Part shown: in pieces, positions 16,706 to 25,675 of the stretch
Numbering within the stretch: the stretch's first letter is position 1
Layout of the letters: every line of letters starts with the position of its first letter
Origin: Arthrobacter globiformis
GTDB taxonomy: Bacteria; Actinomycetota; Actinomycetes; Actinomycetales; Micrococcaceae
NCBI RefSeq assembly: GCF_003261175.1
Contig: NZ_QLNP01000103.1
Span: 1 to 64,000 of the forward strand
Direction of reading: 5' to 3'
Length of the DNA stretch: 64,000 nt
Notes under the pieces: model-generated
Database searches by the model: none
What the model saw: the letters and a program-made list of their open reading frames with translations, nothing else
Told to the model about the DNA's origin: nothing
Program-made: the position numbers and the translations under genes

Positions 16706-16931
16706 CCGTTCAGCCTACCGTTTAGCCGCCCGCAAGCCTTGGAGAGGCGCTCCGATGCTAATATTTCGGGTACGTGGCAACGCCTGATTGCGGCGGCCGC
16801 GCCCCCGGCGTCGCCCGTTTTGGCTGGCCGCCCGATTTGGCCGGCCGCGCAGCTTGGCTGCAGATGGGGCAGCATGCCAAAAGAGATACGCGCAAAAGAG
16901 TTAGGCGCAGAAGAGATTGGACGATCCTGAG

Positions 16932-18488
16932 ATGACGGCGCCTGTGCCTGCGATAGGGGAAACGGCCATCGGCACTTCCACGGAGCCGGCCCGGCCGGAA
17001 GTGGACAACCCACGCTCGCCGATCCTCTCCGGTTTCATCGGTTCCATGTTCCTGCTCATCGGGTCGCTCGGCGTCGGCTGGCTGGCTCCGGTCTCGGAGC
17101 TGCGGCGGATGCCCCTGTTCATCTGGATGCGCACGGAGGCGTTCGGCGTCGGGCTGTCCATCGTGCTGCTTGCGGTGGGCGGCATGCTGCTGGTCCGGGC
17201 GTGGCTCAGGCTTGGCCAGCACGTTCATGTGTGGGGCCGGGAAGCCCGGAAGGCCACCCTGCAGGCCGTCGTCGCGTGGGGTCTTCCCATGATGTTCACC
17301 GTCCCGCTGTTCAGCCGTGATGTGTACGCCTACATCGGCCAGGGCCGGCTGATGGTGGAGGGCTTCAACCCGTACGAGAACGGCATCTCGGCGCTGTCCA
17401 ACTACTTCCAGCTGGGCGCGGACAAGATGTGGACCGAGGCCCCGGTTCCCTACGGCCAGGTGTTTTTGTGGATCGAACAGTTCGTGGTCTGGTCCACCAA
17501 CGTTCACCCGGAAGCCAGCATCATGCTGTTCCGCCTCGCCGCGCTGGCGGGTGTGGTGCTGTGCATCATCTACGTGCCTAAGCTTGCCGAGCTGCACGGC
17601 GTCAATCCGCACCGTGCCCTCTGGCTGACGGCGGCAAACCCGCTCTTCCTGACCAACTTCATCGCCAGCGTCCACAATGATGCGCTGATGATCGGGCTGG
17701 CCCTCGCGGGCCTCTACTACTGCGCCACGCGGCGCGTCATCCTGGGCCTCGTCCTCGTCACGGCCTCCATCGCCGTGAAGCCGATCACCGTGGTGTTCCT
17801 TCCGTTTATCGGGTTGCTCTGGGCGGGCAAAAGGGCCAGCTGGCCCAGGAAGTTCGTGTTCTGGGGCCTGACCGCCGGAATCAGCCTCGCCCTGCTCTAC
17901 GCCATGAGCCTGGTCAACGGCTTCGGGTTCGGCTGGATTAACGGGCTCTCGGCGCCCGGCAGCGTCTGGATCTGGTACGCCCCCGTGGGGCTGCTTGGCC
18001 TGGTGGTCGCCTCCATTTTTAACGCGTTCAGCCTGGACGGCTGGGGGCTGGCGAAATGGGTTTACGACGCCGGCAAGCTGCTTGCCGTGGGCATCGTCGC
18101 CTGGCAGATTTTCCGGGGCGAACACGACCGCCTCATGCGCCGCCTGACCCTCGCCTTCGCGGCCGTTGTGGTGCTCGCCCCCATGATCCAGTCCTGGTAT
18201 GTGGTGTGGCTGATCCCGCTGTTTGCCGTCACGGGGATCCGCGACGACTGGCAGGTCAAGGCCCTGTACTTCATCGTGTCCTTCTTCATGGTCTATGCCA
18301 TCTCCGACCAGCTGGAAGTCTTCCCCTACCTGCAGACCGGCGACCTGGGCCTTGCCCTGGCGCTGGCCCGCAACGCAGCCGCCATCATTGCCCTGCTGTT
18401 TGCCCTGTACCTGATCTTCCTGGACCGCAGCACCAAGCTGCTTTTCAGCAAGGCGGAGCAGCCGGTCACGACGCGCCCCGTCATCTGA
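16932..18488 (+). CDS. mptB: polyprenol-phosphomannose-dependent alpha-1,6-mannosyltransferase
   Basis: GT-C membrane glycosyltransferase of about 518 aa with about a dozen transmembrane helices. In mycolic-acid relatives MptB starts the alpha-1,6-mannan backbone of lipomannan; here it should use polyprenyl-phosphomannose for a cell-envelope mannan. Seen: the acidic catalytic loop FSRDVYAYIGQGRLM after the second membrane segments, WLTAANPLFLTNFIASVHNDAL, and VKPITVVFLPFIG. An in-frame TTG at 16917 is an alternative start. Its 3' end overlaps that of the convergent AlkD-like gene by eight bases. Confidence 0.9.
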   Translation: MTAPVPAIGETAIGTSTEPARPEVDNPRSPILSGFIGSMFLLIGSLGVGWLAPVSELRRMPLFIWMRTEAFGVGLSIVLLAVGGMLLVRAWLRLGQHVHVWGREARKATLQAVVAWGLPMMFTVPLFSRDVYAYIGQGRLMVEGFNPYENGISALSNYFQLGADKMWTEAPVPYGQVFLWIEQFVVWSTNVHPEASIMLFRLAALAGVVLCIIYVPKLAELHGVNPHRALWLTAANPLFLTNFIASVHNDALMIGLALAGLYYCATRRVILGLVLVTASIAVKPITVVFLPFIGLLWAGKRASWPRKFVFWGLTAGISLALLYAMSLVNGFGFGWINGLSAPGSVWIWYAPVGLLGLVVASIFNAFSLDGWGLAKWVYDAGKLLAVGIVAWQIFRGEHDRLMRRLTLAFAAVVVLAPMIQSWYVVWLIPLFAVTGIRDDWQVKALYFIVSFFMVYAISDQLEVFPYLQTGDLGLALALARNAAAIIALLFALYLIFLDRSTKLLFSKAEQPVTTRPVI

Positions 18489-19167
18489 CCTGAAGGTTTT
18501 TCAGGGCTTCCCTGCGCGAGAGCGGACTGAGTGACGTGCCGTTCCGCGTCACGAAATCCCGGACCCATTCGGGATCGGTTTTGGCGTACTCACGCAATGC
18601 CCACCCGATGGCCTTGCGGATGAAGAACTCCCTGTCCGCCATGTTGGCCTCGATGACGGCAGAGAGCAGCGCGGTGTCCGTCTGGAATTTTGCCCCCAGC
18701 TGGGCCGTGATGGACGCCCGGCGAATCCAGAAGTCGCGATCGGCGCTCCACTGGAGCAGTACGTGGGTGAGTTCGTCCCGGTGCGCCCGGAGCAGTGTGC
18801 CGATCCGGTGGGCCACGCCGTCGACATAGTCCCAGGACGAGCCGGTCCGGATGATCTCCTCATACACCGGAAGCATCCGCGGGTCTCCGGCGACGGCCCG
18901 CAGCCCGGTCAGGTCGATCGCCGCGTAGCGTTCCTCGCGGTAACAGGCTTCACGCCACAGGACAAGCACCGTTGACCGCAGGTCCTCGGCGGTCTCAAAC
19001 GGATGGGCAGCGGCCGCGGCCTTGGCTGCCTTGCGCACCTCCGGCACACGGACGCCGAGGGACGGCGTTGCGGACTTCATGTAGGCCTGCGCTGCGGCGC
19101 CGCGGACGGGGTCTGCCGCCGCCCGCAGTTCGGCCCGGATCAGCGCCAGCACCGCATCATTCGCCAT
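18481..19167 (-). CDS. DNA alkylation repair protein (AlkD-like HEAT-repeat glycosylase)
   Basis: 228-aa all-helical protein of the AlkC/AlkD superfamily, which excises positively charged N3/N7 alkylpurines without base flipping. Family signatures: YMKSATPSLGVRVPEVR at the start, WDYVDGVAHRIG, DRDFWIRRASI and EFFIRKAIGWALREYAKTDP. Single gene; it overlaps mptB tail to tail. Confidence 0.88.
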   Translation of the reverse strand: MANDAVLALIRAELRAAADPVRGAAAQAYMKSATPSLGVRVPEVRKAAKAAAAAHPFETAEDLRSTVLVLWREACYREERYAAIDLTGLRAVAGDPRMLPVYEEIIRTGSSWDYVDGVAHRIGTLLRAHRDELTHVLLQWSADRDFWIRRASITAQLGAKFQTDTALLSAVIEANMADREFFIRKAIGWALREYAKTDPEWVRDFVTRNGTSLSPLSRREALKNLQVR

Positions 19168-19238
19168 GCTGCCAACATAGCCGGTCCAAGGAGGCCAAGG
19201 CAGCGGTTGCCGCCGCCTCTACGGTCCTTGTGCTCCTG

Positions 19239-19847
19239 TCATCCGGCCCGCAGCCGCACCACCCTGCGCCCGGGAACTGCGTCACTGACCACCTCAAACC
19301 CGGCGGCCAGGAACAGCGCCAGCGTGCCCTGGTAGAGATCCGACGGACCGGCCTTTGGCCGTTCCCGTGGATCCACCGGATACCCTTCGACGACGGCGGC
19401 CCCGTTGGCGCGCGCGTGGCCGACGGCGGCAGCCAGCAGGGCCGTTGCCACGCCGCTGCGCCTGTGGCCGGGTGCGACGACGAAGCAGCTCACCGACCAT
19501 ACGCTCCCGCCGCCGTCGGCGGCGGCCGCGGGACCGGCAGCCTTGAACGCCTGGGAACGGAGAATTCGCGGGTAGCACCCCCGCGGCTCCACGGCGCACC
19601 AGCCGACTGCCGAGCCGTCGCGGTAGGCCAGGACCCCCGGCGCCGGCCCGACGCCGTCGAACTTGTCTTTCAGCTGTGCTTTGCGGTCAGCAGGCGGCGT
19701 GGCAGCAAAGCTGGCTCCCGGCAGGGCAAAGAACCGGCACCAGCAGCGTGACGGTTCGCCGCGGACGCCAAATAGTTCCTCGACGGCGGGCCACTCGGCG
19801 GCCGCGGTGGTGATGCCGCCTGCTGTCTCCTGTGAATGGTCTGTCAT
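19239..19847 (-). CDS. GNAT-family N-acetyltransferase
   Basis: 202-aa acetyl-CoA transferase fold. The cofactor loop is seen as FVVAPGHRRSGVATALL (Q/RxxGxA type) and the C-terminal strand as YQGTLALFLAAGFEVV. A cysteine-rich start (SRCWCRFFAL) is characteristic of a subgroup of unknown substrate. Followed 71 bases later by the AlkD-like gene on the same strand. No substrate can be proposed from context. Confidence 0.82.
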   Translation of the reverse strand: MTDHSQETAGGITTAAAEWPAVEELFGVRGEPSRCWCRFFALPGASFAATPPADRKAQLKDKFDGVGPAPGVLAYRDGSAVGWCAVEPRGCYPRILRSQAFKAAGPAAAADGGGSVWSVSCFVVAPGHRRSGVATALLAAAVGHARANGAAVVEGYPVDPRERPKAGPSDLYQGTLALFLAAGFEVVSDAVPGRRVVRLRAG

Positions 19848-19922
19848 GGCCGCCTTCCGTTGCCGCCAGCAATGTTCTGCTGCAGGACTGTGGCTGTTGC
19901 CGGACCTGCCTTGCTGCCGGGA

Positions 19923-21017
19923 CTAGGAAGAAGCGGGTTCGCCGGCCCGCTCGGTGCTCCGGCGCAGCGTCACCTCGCCCTTGACGCCCACGGTGCCGGC
20001 CGCCGCGTGGCCCGACCCGGCGGGAACTGCCAGCCTCCCGATCTCCTCCAGGGGCAGGCGTACGGTGGAGAGGGCGGGCCGGAAGTCGCGCAGGGTTTCG
20101 ATGTCGTCAAAGCCGGCGATGGCGGCGTCACGGGGGACGCGCAGCCCCTTGGAGCGCAGCGCGGCAGTGGCGCCGATCGCCATGACGTCGTTGACGGCGA
20201 AGATACAGAGCCGTGGCGGTGCGGCGGCTTCAGTACCGCCCTCGCCGTTGCCGCCGTGCGCCCCGATGCGTGCGGCGAGCTCCAAGCCCGCCTCGTAACC
20301 ACCCGTGCGGTCAAATCCCGTGTGCAGGACATCTGCCGGCGAAAACCCGGCGTCCGCCAGGCCCCGCTGGAAGCCGCGCACCCGGTCGTCGGAGGTCAGG
20401 AGGCCCTCCGGACCGGCTATGATCACGAACTCCCCGGCATGTGAGGCGGCCAGTTCCCGGGCGAGTTCGGCGGCGAGCTCCTCGTTGGGAACCTCAACCA
20501 CGTGATAGCCCTCGTCGGATTCGGCGCCCACTACGGCGTGTCCCACAACGCCCACCTGGCCACCGTTGCGGCAGTAGCGGTCAAGCTCGGCCGCCAGTTC
20601 GGCGTTGCCCAGCTGGTCGGCGGTCCGTGCAGACCGCGATCCCGCGATCACTATCGAGTCCGCCCGGCGCGCCGCAAACGCAGCCACGGCCGCGCGCTCG
20701 TCCGCGGGGCTGCCCGCCGTGGTGGCCAGCAGCACCATCTTGTTTTGGTGCCGGGCCGCGGTCTGGACGCCGCGGGCGATGGCTGAGAAGTAGGGGTCCG
20801 CGATGTCGTGCACGATGAGTCCGATCAGGCCGGAGCTCGACTTGGCGAGGCCCTGTGCCTGGGCGTTGGGGATGTAGCCGAGGGAGTCCGCAGCCTTCCG
20901 GACCCGCTCAGCGATATCAGGGCCGGGGGTCCTGGCGGAACCGTTCAGGACACGGCTGGCGGTGGCAGGGGAGACCCCCGCCAGGCGGGCTACTTCGGTC
21001 AGGGTGCTTGCTGCCAC
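19923..21017 (-). CDS. LacI-family transcriptional regulator
   Basis: 364-aa repressor: N-terminal helix-turn-helix LTEVARLAGVSPATASRVLNG, hinge VRKAADSLGYIPNAQAQGL and a periplasmic-binding-protein-like effector domain (GLIVHDIADPYFSAIARGV; GFDDIETLRDFRPALSTVR). It is divergent from a three-gene sugar operon and the shared intergenic region holds two LacI-type palindromes, so local repression lifted by a sugar derivative, with self-control, is a strong inference. Confidence 0.92.
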   Translation of the reverse strand: MAASTLTEVARLAGVSPATASRVLNGSARTPGPDIAERVRKAADSLGYIPNAQAQGLAKSSSGLIGLIVHDIADPYFSAIARGVQTAARHQNKMVLLATTAGSPADERAAVAAFAARRADSIVIAGSRSARTADQLGNAELAAELDRYCRNGGQVGVVGHAVVGAESDEGYHVVEVPNEELAAELARELAASHAGEFVIIAGPEGLLTSDDRVRGFQRGLADAGFSPADVLHTGFDRTGGYEAGLELAARIGAHGGNGEGGTEAAAPPRLCIFAVNDVMAIGATAALRSKGLRVPRDAAIAGFDDIETLRDFRPALSTVRLPLEEIGRLAVPAGSGHAAAGTVGVKGEVTLRRSTERAGEPASS

Positions 21018-21096
21018 AGACGAAACTCCTCTTCAACGGGCCCCGGCATCGGGAAATTCGGCTGATGCCCACATTATCGCAGTTACGGGAACTCGC

Positions 21097-21110
21097 GGAA
21101 AGCGCTTGCC
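21097..21110. promoter_or_regulatory. LacI-type operator 1
   Basis: GGAAAGCGCTTGCC is a near-perfect palindrome with the central CG of the LacI/GalR family. It lies 80 bases from the regulator start; a TTGACT follows at 21114-21119 and a TATAGG at 21132-21137, so it sits near a promoter for the sugar operon. Confidence 0.65.
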
Positions 21111-21143
21111 ATATTGACTGTGTGGCTGCACTATAGGAGCAGT

Positions 21144-21159
21144 GGGAATGCGCTTTCCC
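21144..21159. promoter_or_regulatory. LacI-type operator 2
   Basis: GGGAATGCGCTTTCCC, a 16-base palindrome with one mismatch pair, 47 bases after operator 1 and just downstream of the likely promoter of the sugar operon, a position suited to block transcription. Confidence 0.65.
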
Positions 21160-21192
21160 GCTTTGCTAACCATCTCGAATGAATGAGGACTC

Positions 21193-22362
21193 ATGGGCTT
21201 CGAAACAAAGACGATCCGTATCGCCATGAACGGCATTACCGGCCGGATGGGCTACCGCCAGCATCTGCTGCGCTCCATCCTCCCCATCCGCGACGCAGGC
21301 GGCTTCACCCTGGAGGACGGCACCAAAGTCCAGGTCGAGCCGATCCTCGTCGGCCGCAACGAGGCCAAGATCCGTGAACTGGCAGAGCTCCACAAAATTT
21401 CGGAGTGGACCACCGACCTCGACGGCGTGATCAACGATCCCACTGTCGATGTCGTCTTCGACGCCTCCATGACCAGCCTGCGGGCCGCAACCCTGGAGAA
21501 GGCCATGCAGGCCGGCAAGCACATCTTCACCGAGAAGCCGACGGCGGAAACGCTCGAGGAAGCCATCGAGCTGGCGCGCATCGGCAAGGAAGCCGGGGTC
21601 ACCGCCGGCGTCGTGCACGACAAGCTTTACCTGCCCGGCCTGGTTAAGCTCCGCCGCCTCGTGGACGAAGGGTTCTTCGGCCGGATCCTGTCCATCCGCG
21701 GCGAATTCGGCTACTGGGTCTTCGAAGGCGACGTGCAGGCGGCCCAGCGCCCGTCCTGGAACTACCGCAAGGAGGACGGCGGCGGAATGACCACGGACAT
21801 GTTCTGCCACTGGAACTACGTCCTCGAAGGCATCATCGGCAAGGTCACGAGTGTCAACGCCAAGACCGCCACCCACATCCCGACGCGGTGGGATGAGGCC
21901 GGTAAGGAATACAGGGCAACGGCAGACGACGCCTCCTACGGCATCTTCGAGCTGCAAACCCCCGGCGGGGACGACGTCATCGGCCAGATCAACTCCTCCT
22001 GGGCTGTCCGGGTTTACCGTGACGAGCTGGTCGAGTTCCAGGTGGACGGCACGCACGGATCTGCCGTCGCCGGCCTGAACAAGTGCGTAGCGCAGCAGCG
22101 GGCCCACACACCGAAGCCGGTCTGGAACCCCGACCTTCCAGTCACCGAATCCTTCCGCAGCCAGTGGCAGGAAGTCCCCGCCAACGCCGAACTGGACAAC
22201 GGCTTCAAGCTGCAGTGGGAAGAGTTCCTGCGCGACGTCGTCGCCGGCCGCGAGCACCGCTTCGGGCTGCTTTCCGCCGCACGCGGCGTGCAGCTCGCCG
22301 AACTTGGCCTGCAGTCCAGCGACGAACGCCGCACCCTCGACATCCCGGAGATCACGCTCTGA
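21193..22362 (+). CDS. Gfo/Idh/MocA-family sugar dehydrogenase
   Basis: 389-aa NAD(P)-dependent dehydrogenase. Seen: an N-terminal Rossmann glycine motif (NGITGRMGYRQHL), the conserved EKPTAETLEEA with the Glu-Lys-Pro catalytic lysine, and the C-terminal alpha/beta substrate domain (DDVIGQINSSWAVRVYRDELVEF). Members oxidise sugars or inositols, often at C3 or C1. First of three tightly coupled genes (TGATG overlap with the next) under an adjacent LacI regulator. The substrate is unknown, as no transporter is next to it. Confidence 0.88.
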   Translation: MGFETKTIRIAMNGITGRMGYRQHLLRSILPIRDAGGFTLEDGTKVQVEPILVGRNEAKIRELAELHKISEWTTDLDGVINDPTVDVVFDASMTSLRAATLEKAMQAGKHIFTEKPTAETLEEAIELARIGKEAGVTAGVVHDKLYLPGLVKLRRLVDEGFFGRILSIRGEFGYWVFEGDVQAAQRPSWNYRKEDGGGMTTDMFCHWNYVLEGIIGKVTSVNAKTATHIPTRWDEAGKEYRATADDASYGIFELQTPGGDDVIGQINSSWAVRVYRDELVEFQVDGTHGSAVAGLNKCVAQQRAHTPKPVWNPDLPVTESFRSQWQEVPANAELDNGFKLQWEEFLRDVVAGREHRFGLLSAARGVQLAELGLQSSDERRTLDIPEITL

Positions 22363-23576
22363 TGACTTCACTCATCTTTCCCACATCCGAAGGCGGGACC
22401 CGGGAGTACCGCCTCCGCTCCGCCACCACCTGGGCCAAGCCGACGGCGCCGCTGACGTCGCGCCGGGCCTACGCGGCGGCACACGTCATCCCCGAGGTTG
22501 CCGCAGACAACACCCCGGGCGCCCCGGCCCGTCTCGATTGGGACGCCACCCTGGCCTACCGGCACGAGCTGTGGTCCTACGGGCTCGGGGTTGCCGACGC
22601 GATGGACACCGCCCAGCGCGGCATGGGTCTGGACTGGCCCGCCACGCAGCAGCTGATCAAGCGCACAGGGGCGGAAGCGGCCTCCGTGGTCTCCGCCGGC
22701 GGCACGGCCACGGCGGGCATGACCGTTCGCGACCTTGTGTCCTGCGGCGCGGGCACTGACCAGCTGGACCTCGCCACGCTGCCGTCCGGCGCGGCCGGGC
22801 TGCAGGCTGTCCTGGCCGCCTACCGCGAGCAGGTCGCCGTCGTGAGCGAGGCCGGACCCAAGGTGATCCTCATGGCCTCCAGGGCGCTGGCCCAGGTGGC
22901 GTCCGGTCCCGAGGACTACCTGAGGGTCTACTCCACGCTGCTCCAGGAAGCCGAGCAGCCCGTCATCCTGCACTGGCTCGGCACCATGTTCGATCCCGCG
23001 CTGGCCGGCTATTGGGGCTCGGACAGTGTTGACGAGGCCACCGAGACGTTCCTTTCCCTCATCCGCGAGAACGCGGACAGGGTGGACGGCGTCAAGGTCT
23101 CGCTCCTGGACGCCTCGCATGAGATCGCGCTGCGGGCGGCGCTCCCCGAGGGCGTCCGCCTCTACACCGGTGACGACTTCAACTACCCCGAGCTGATCGA
23201 CGGCGACGGAACCCTCCACTCGGATGCACTGCTGGGAATCTTTGCGGCAATCTATCCCGCTGCGTCCGCGGCGCTGCAAAGCTACGACGCCGGAGATGCC
23301 GCCAAAGCGCGTGCCATCCTGGACTCCACCCGCGAACTGGGCAAGCACATCTTCAGTGCCCCCACGTTTTACTACAAGACCGGAATCGCCTTCCTGTCCT
23401 GGCTCAACGGCAAGCAGCCCGGATTCCAGATGGTCGGCGGCCTGCACTCCGGCCGTTCCGTGGTGCACCTGGCGAAGACCTTCGAACTGGCCGACGAAGC
23501 CGGGCTGCTGAAGGACCCCGCGCTCGCAGCCTTCCGGATGTCCGATTTCCTTCGAATCAACGGAGTGGGAGTATGA
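22362..23576 (+). CDS. DUF993-family protein (aldolase/DapA-like)
   Basis: 404-aa protein of the DUF993 family, which has a TIM-barrel fold related to dihydrodipicolinate synthase. Recognised from its start (TSEGGTREYRL), the block WDATLAYRHELWSYGLGVADAMDTAQRGMGL, HWLGTMFDPALAGYWG, VDGVKVSLLDASHE with a candidate Schiff-base lysine, and SAPTFYYKTGIAFLSWL. The reaction is undetermined; a retro-aldol or dehydration step is an inference from the fold. Its start overlaps the stop of the dehydrogenase, and its stop overlaps the start of the isomerase-like gene. Confidence 0.85.
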   Translation: MTSLIFPTSEGGTREYRLRSATTWAKPTAPLTSRRAYAAAHVIPEVAADNTPGAPARLDWDATLAYRHELWSYGLGVADAMDTAQRGMGLDWPATQQLIKRTGAEAASVVSAGGTATAGMTVRDLVSCGAGTDQLDLATLPSGAAGLQAVLAAYREQVAVVSEAGPKVILMASRALAQVASGPEDYLRVYSTLLQEAEQPVILHWLGTMFDPALAGYWGSDSVDEATETFLSLIRENADRVDGVKVSLLDASHEIALRAALPEGVRLYTGDDFNYPELIDGDGTLHSDALLGIFAAIYPAASAALQSYDAGDAAKARAILDSTRELGKHIFSAPTFYYKTGIAFLSWLNGKQPGFQMVGGLHSGRSVVHLAKTFELADEAGLLKDPALAAFRMSDFLRINGVGV

Positions 23577-24430
23577 CCTTCAATTCAGAACCGTCCCCCT
23601 TTTCACGGCTTTCCCTCAACAGCGCCACCACCAAGAAGTGGACGCTCGCCGAGGCTGTCGACGGCTGCGCCCGTGCAGGCATCCCCGCCATCGGGCCCTG
23701 GCGGGACATCGTCGCCGAGGCCGGGCTGGACAAGGCGGCGAAGCTGATCAAGGACGCCGGGCTCCGGGTTTCCTCGCTGTGCCGCGGCGGGTTCCTCACC
23801 GCTCCGGACGCCGGCGGGCAGGCGGCAGCGCTTGCGGACAACAGGGCCGCGATCCTGGAGGCCGTTGCTCTCGATACGCAAGAACTGTTCCTCGTGGTCG
23901 GGGGGCTGGCGCCGGGGGAGAAGGACGTCGTGGCTGCCCGCCAGCGTGTGGCTGACCGGCTCGAGGACCTCGTCCCATTCGCCGTCGAACACGGCGTCCG
24001 GCTGGTGCTGGAACCCCTGCACCCGATGTACGCCGCCGACCGTGCGCTCATCTCCACGCTGGGGCAGGCGCTGGACCTGGCGGCGCCGTACGACGCCCGG
24101 GCGGTGGGTGTCGCCGTCGACACCTTCCATGTCTGGTGGGATCCGGACCTGAAAGCGCAGATCGAGCGCGCCGGCCGGGAGAACCGGATCGCCTCTTACC
24201 AGGTGTGTGACTTCAACCTTCCGATCGCCGCGGACGCGCTGCTTTCCCGCGGCATGATGGGCGACGGCGTGATTGACTTCGCGACGATCGGCACCTGGGT
24301 CCGGGACGCTGGGTATACAGGCGACATCGAAGTGGAGATATTCAACCAGGAGATCTGGGACGCCGACGGCGACGACGTCCTGGGGAGGATGAAGGAGCGC
24401 TACGCGGAACTGGTGCAGCCCTATGCCTGA
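23573..24430 (+). CDS. sugar phosphate isomerase/epimerase-like protein
   Basis: 285-aa TIM barrel of the xylose-isomerase-like family. Metal-site residues are visible in RLVLEPLHPMY (Glu), GVAVDTFHVWWDPD (Asp, His), SYQVCDFNL (Asp) and YTGDIEVEIF (Glu). Members act as isomerases, epimerases, dehydratases or, in 3-keto-glycoside pathways, as lyases. Last gene of the LacI-controlled operon, starting inside the end of the DUF993 gene. Confidence 0.88.
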   Translation: MTFNSEPSPFSRLSLNSATTKKWTLAEAVDGCARAGIPAIGPWRDIVAEAGLDKAAKLIKDAGLRVSSLCRGGFLTAPDAGGQAAALADNRAAILEAVALDTQELFLVVGGLAPGEKDVVAARQRVADRLEDLVPFAVEHGVRLVLEPLHPMYAADRALISTLGQALDLAAPYDARAVGVAVDTFHVWWDPDLKAQIERAGRENRIASYQVCDFNLPIAADALLSRGMMGDGVIDFATIGTWVRDAGYTGDIEVEIFNQEIWDADGDDVLGRMKERYAELVQPYA

Positions 24431-24486
24431 ACCTGCCCTTACTTCGGTGGCTGTCCGCGGGTAGGGTGGCGCCAGGAGGCGAAGCA

Positions 24487-24918
24487 ATGGACAAACAAGC
24501 CAGGGACGCCGAGGCGAGCGCTGTTGTCGCTGCGCGGCCGGAGCGGGTGTGGAAGGCGCTGACGGATCCGGCCGACGTCAAGGAATACTTTCTCGGCACG
24601 AACGTCACATCCACCTGGCGGGAAGGGGAGTCTGTGACGTTCGAGGGGGAGTGGCAGGGCAAGTCCTACCAGGACAAGGGGACCGTGCTGGAAGTCCGCC
24701 CCAACGAACTCCTGCGCATCACCCACTACAGCCCCTTGTCGGGCCTGGCCGACGAGCCGGACAGCTACCACACCGTGGAATACGGCCTGGAGCCCGTGGC
24801 GGAGGGCACCCGGGTGAGCATCGCCCAGGGCAACAACAAGAGTGCTGACGAAGCCGCGGAGTCGGAGAAACTTTGGGGCATGGTGCTTGGCAACCTCAAG
24901 GAGTACCTGGAGGGCTGA
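24487..24918 (+). CDS. SRPBCC (AHSA1-like) domain protein
   Basis: 143-aa START/Bet v1-like fold with a large ligand cavity. The start AAVVAARPERVWKALTDP (as EASAVVAARPERVWKAL) and the end LWGMVLGNLKEYLEG are typical of the AHSA1/polyketide-cyclase-like group. AGGAGG lies nine bases before ATG 24487. Role unknown; it converges on the LapA-like gene and has no operon partner. Confidence 0.82.
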   Translation: MDKQARDAEASAVVAARPERVWKALTDPADVKEYFLGTNVTSTWREGESVTFEGEWQGKSYQDKGTVLEVRPNELLRITHYSPLSGLADEPDSYHTVEYGLEPVAEGTRVSIAQGNNKSADEAAESEKLWGMVLGNLKEYLEG

Positions 24919-24941
24919 CCGCGCCGCTGTTGGCTTGCGGC

Positions 24942-25424
24942 CTACCGGTTCCGGCCAGCCTGTACCCTGCGACGGTGGGCAGCAGCGCGCAGCTGGATGA
25001 TCCGGGCTGCGCCCGCCATGGCCACGAGGACACCCCCGCCTACTGCCGCGATGAAGAGGGACATCCCGAGCGACACCGCGCCTTCAAGGCCGAAGAACTT
25101 CACCTGGACAAGCTCCTGGTTCTGCAGGATGAAGATGATCAGCAGCACCAGTACCACCAGCGCCGAGGCCACCGCCGCCCAGATCATGCCCGCGCGCGTC
25201 ACACGCCGTTCCGGCTCCGCCAGGCCGGGCCGCGGTGACGCGGCTCCGTCGTAACCCGGGATCGCGGCCGCGCCGGGATGGCGGGCCGCCGCGCCGGTAT
25301 CCGCCGCCGCTGCGGTGGGTGTCCGGTCAAGGTGCTCTCCTGCACTTGGCCGACCTGCCGCCGGGTTCGCTGACCTGGGCGTTTCCGGATCGGCCGGGTT
25401 TCCGCCCGACTGGCTTTGCTGCAT
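24942..25424 (-). CDS. LapA-like (DUF1049) membrane protein
   Basis: 160 aa: a 75-residue Pro/Ala-rich cytoplasmic N-terminus, then two membrane helices (MIWAAVASALVVLVLLIIF and MSLFIAAVGGGVLVAMAGAA) joined by FILQNQELVQVKFFGLEG, the lipopolysaccharide-assembly-protein A domain signature, and a basic tail. The actinobacterial function is unknown because these cells lack LPS. Single gene. Confidence 0.8.
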   Translation of the reverse strand: MQQSQSGGNPADPETPRSANPAAGRPSAGEHLDRTPTAAAADTGAAARHPGAAAIPGYDGAASPRPGLAEPERRVTRAGMIWAAVASALVVLVLLIIFILQNQELVQVKFFGLEGAVSLGMSLFIAAVGGGVLVAMAGAARIIQLRAAAHRRRVQAGRNR

Positions 25425-25675
25425 GCGGATGTTCCTTCCCTGACGGTTGGTCCGGGCTGACCGGCCTGTGCAAATCGCCGGCGCCCAGTCCGATCATAGG
25501 CACACCCGGGGCATATTAGTAAGCATGCTTGCAATCTGCCCACGCGGGCGATGCAACCGCGCACTCTAATGAGCCCCCGACAAGCGCTACGGGGTGTTCT
25601 ACACTCGGAAGGAGACATGCGGGGCGTTCTTGTCCGAGGTAGTACACGGCCGCCCCGAAGGGAGGAGTACCCCCG

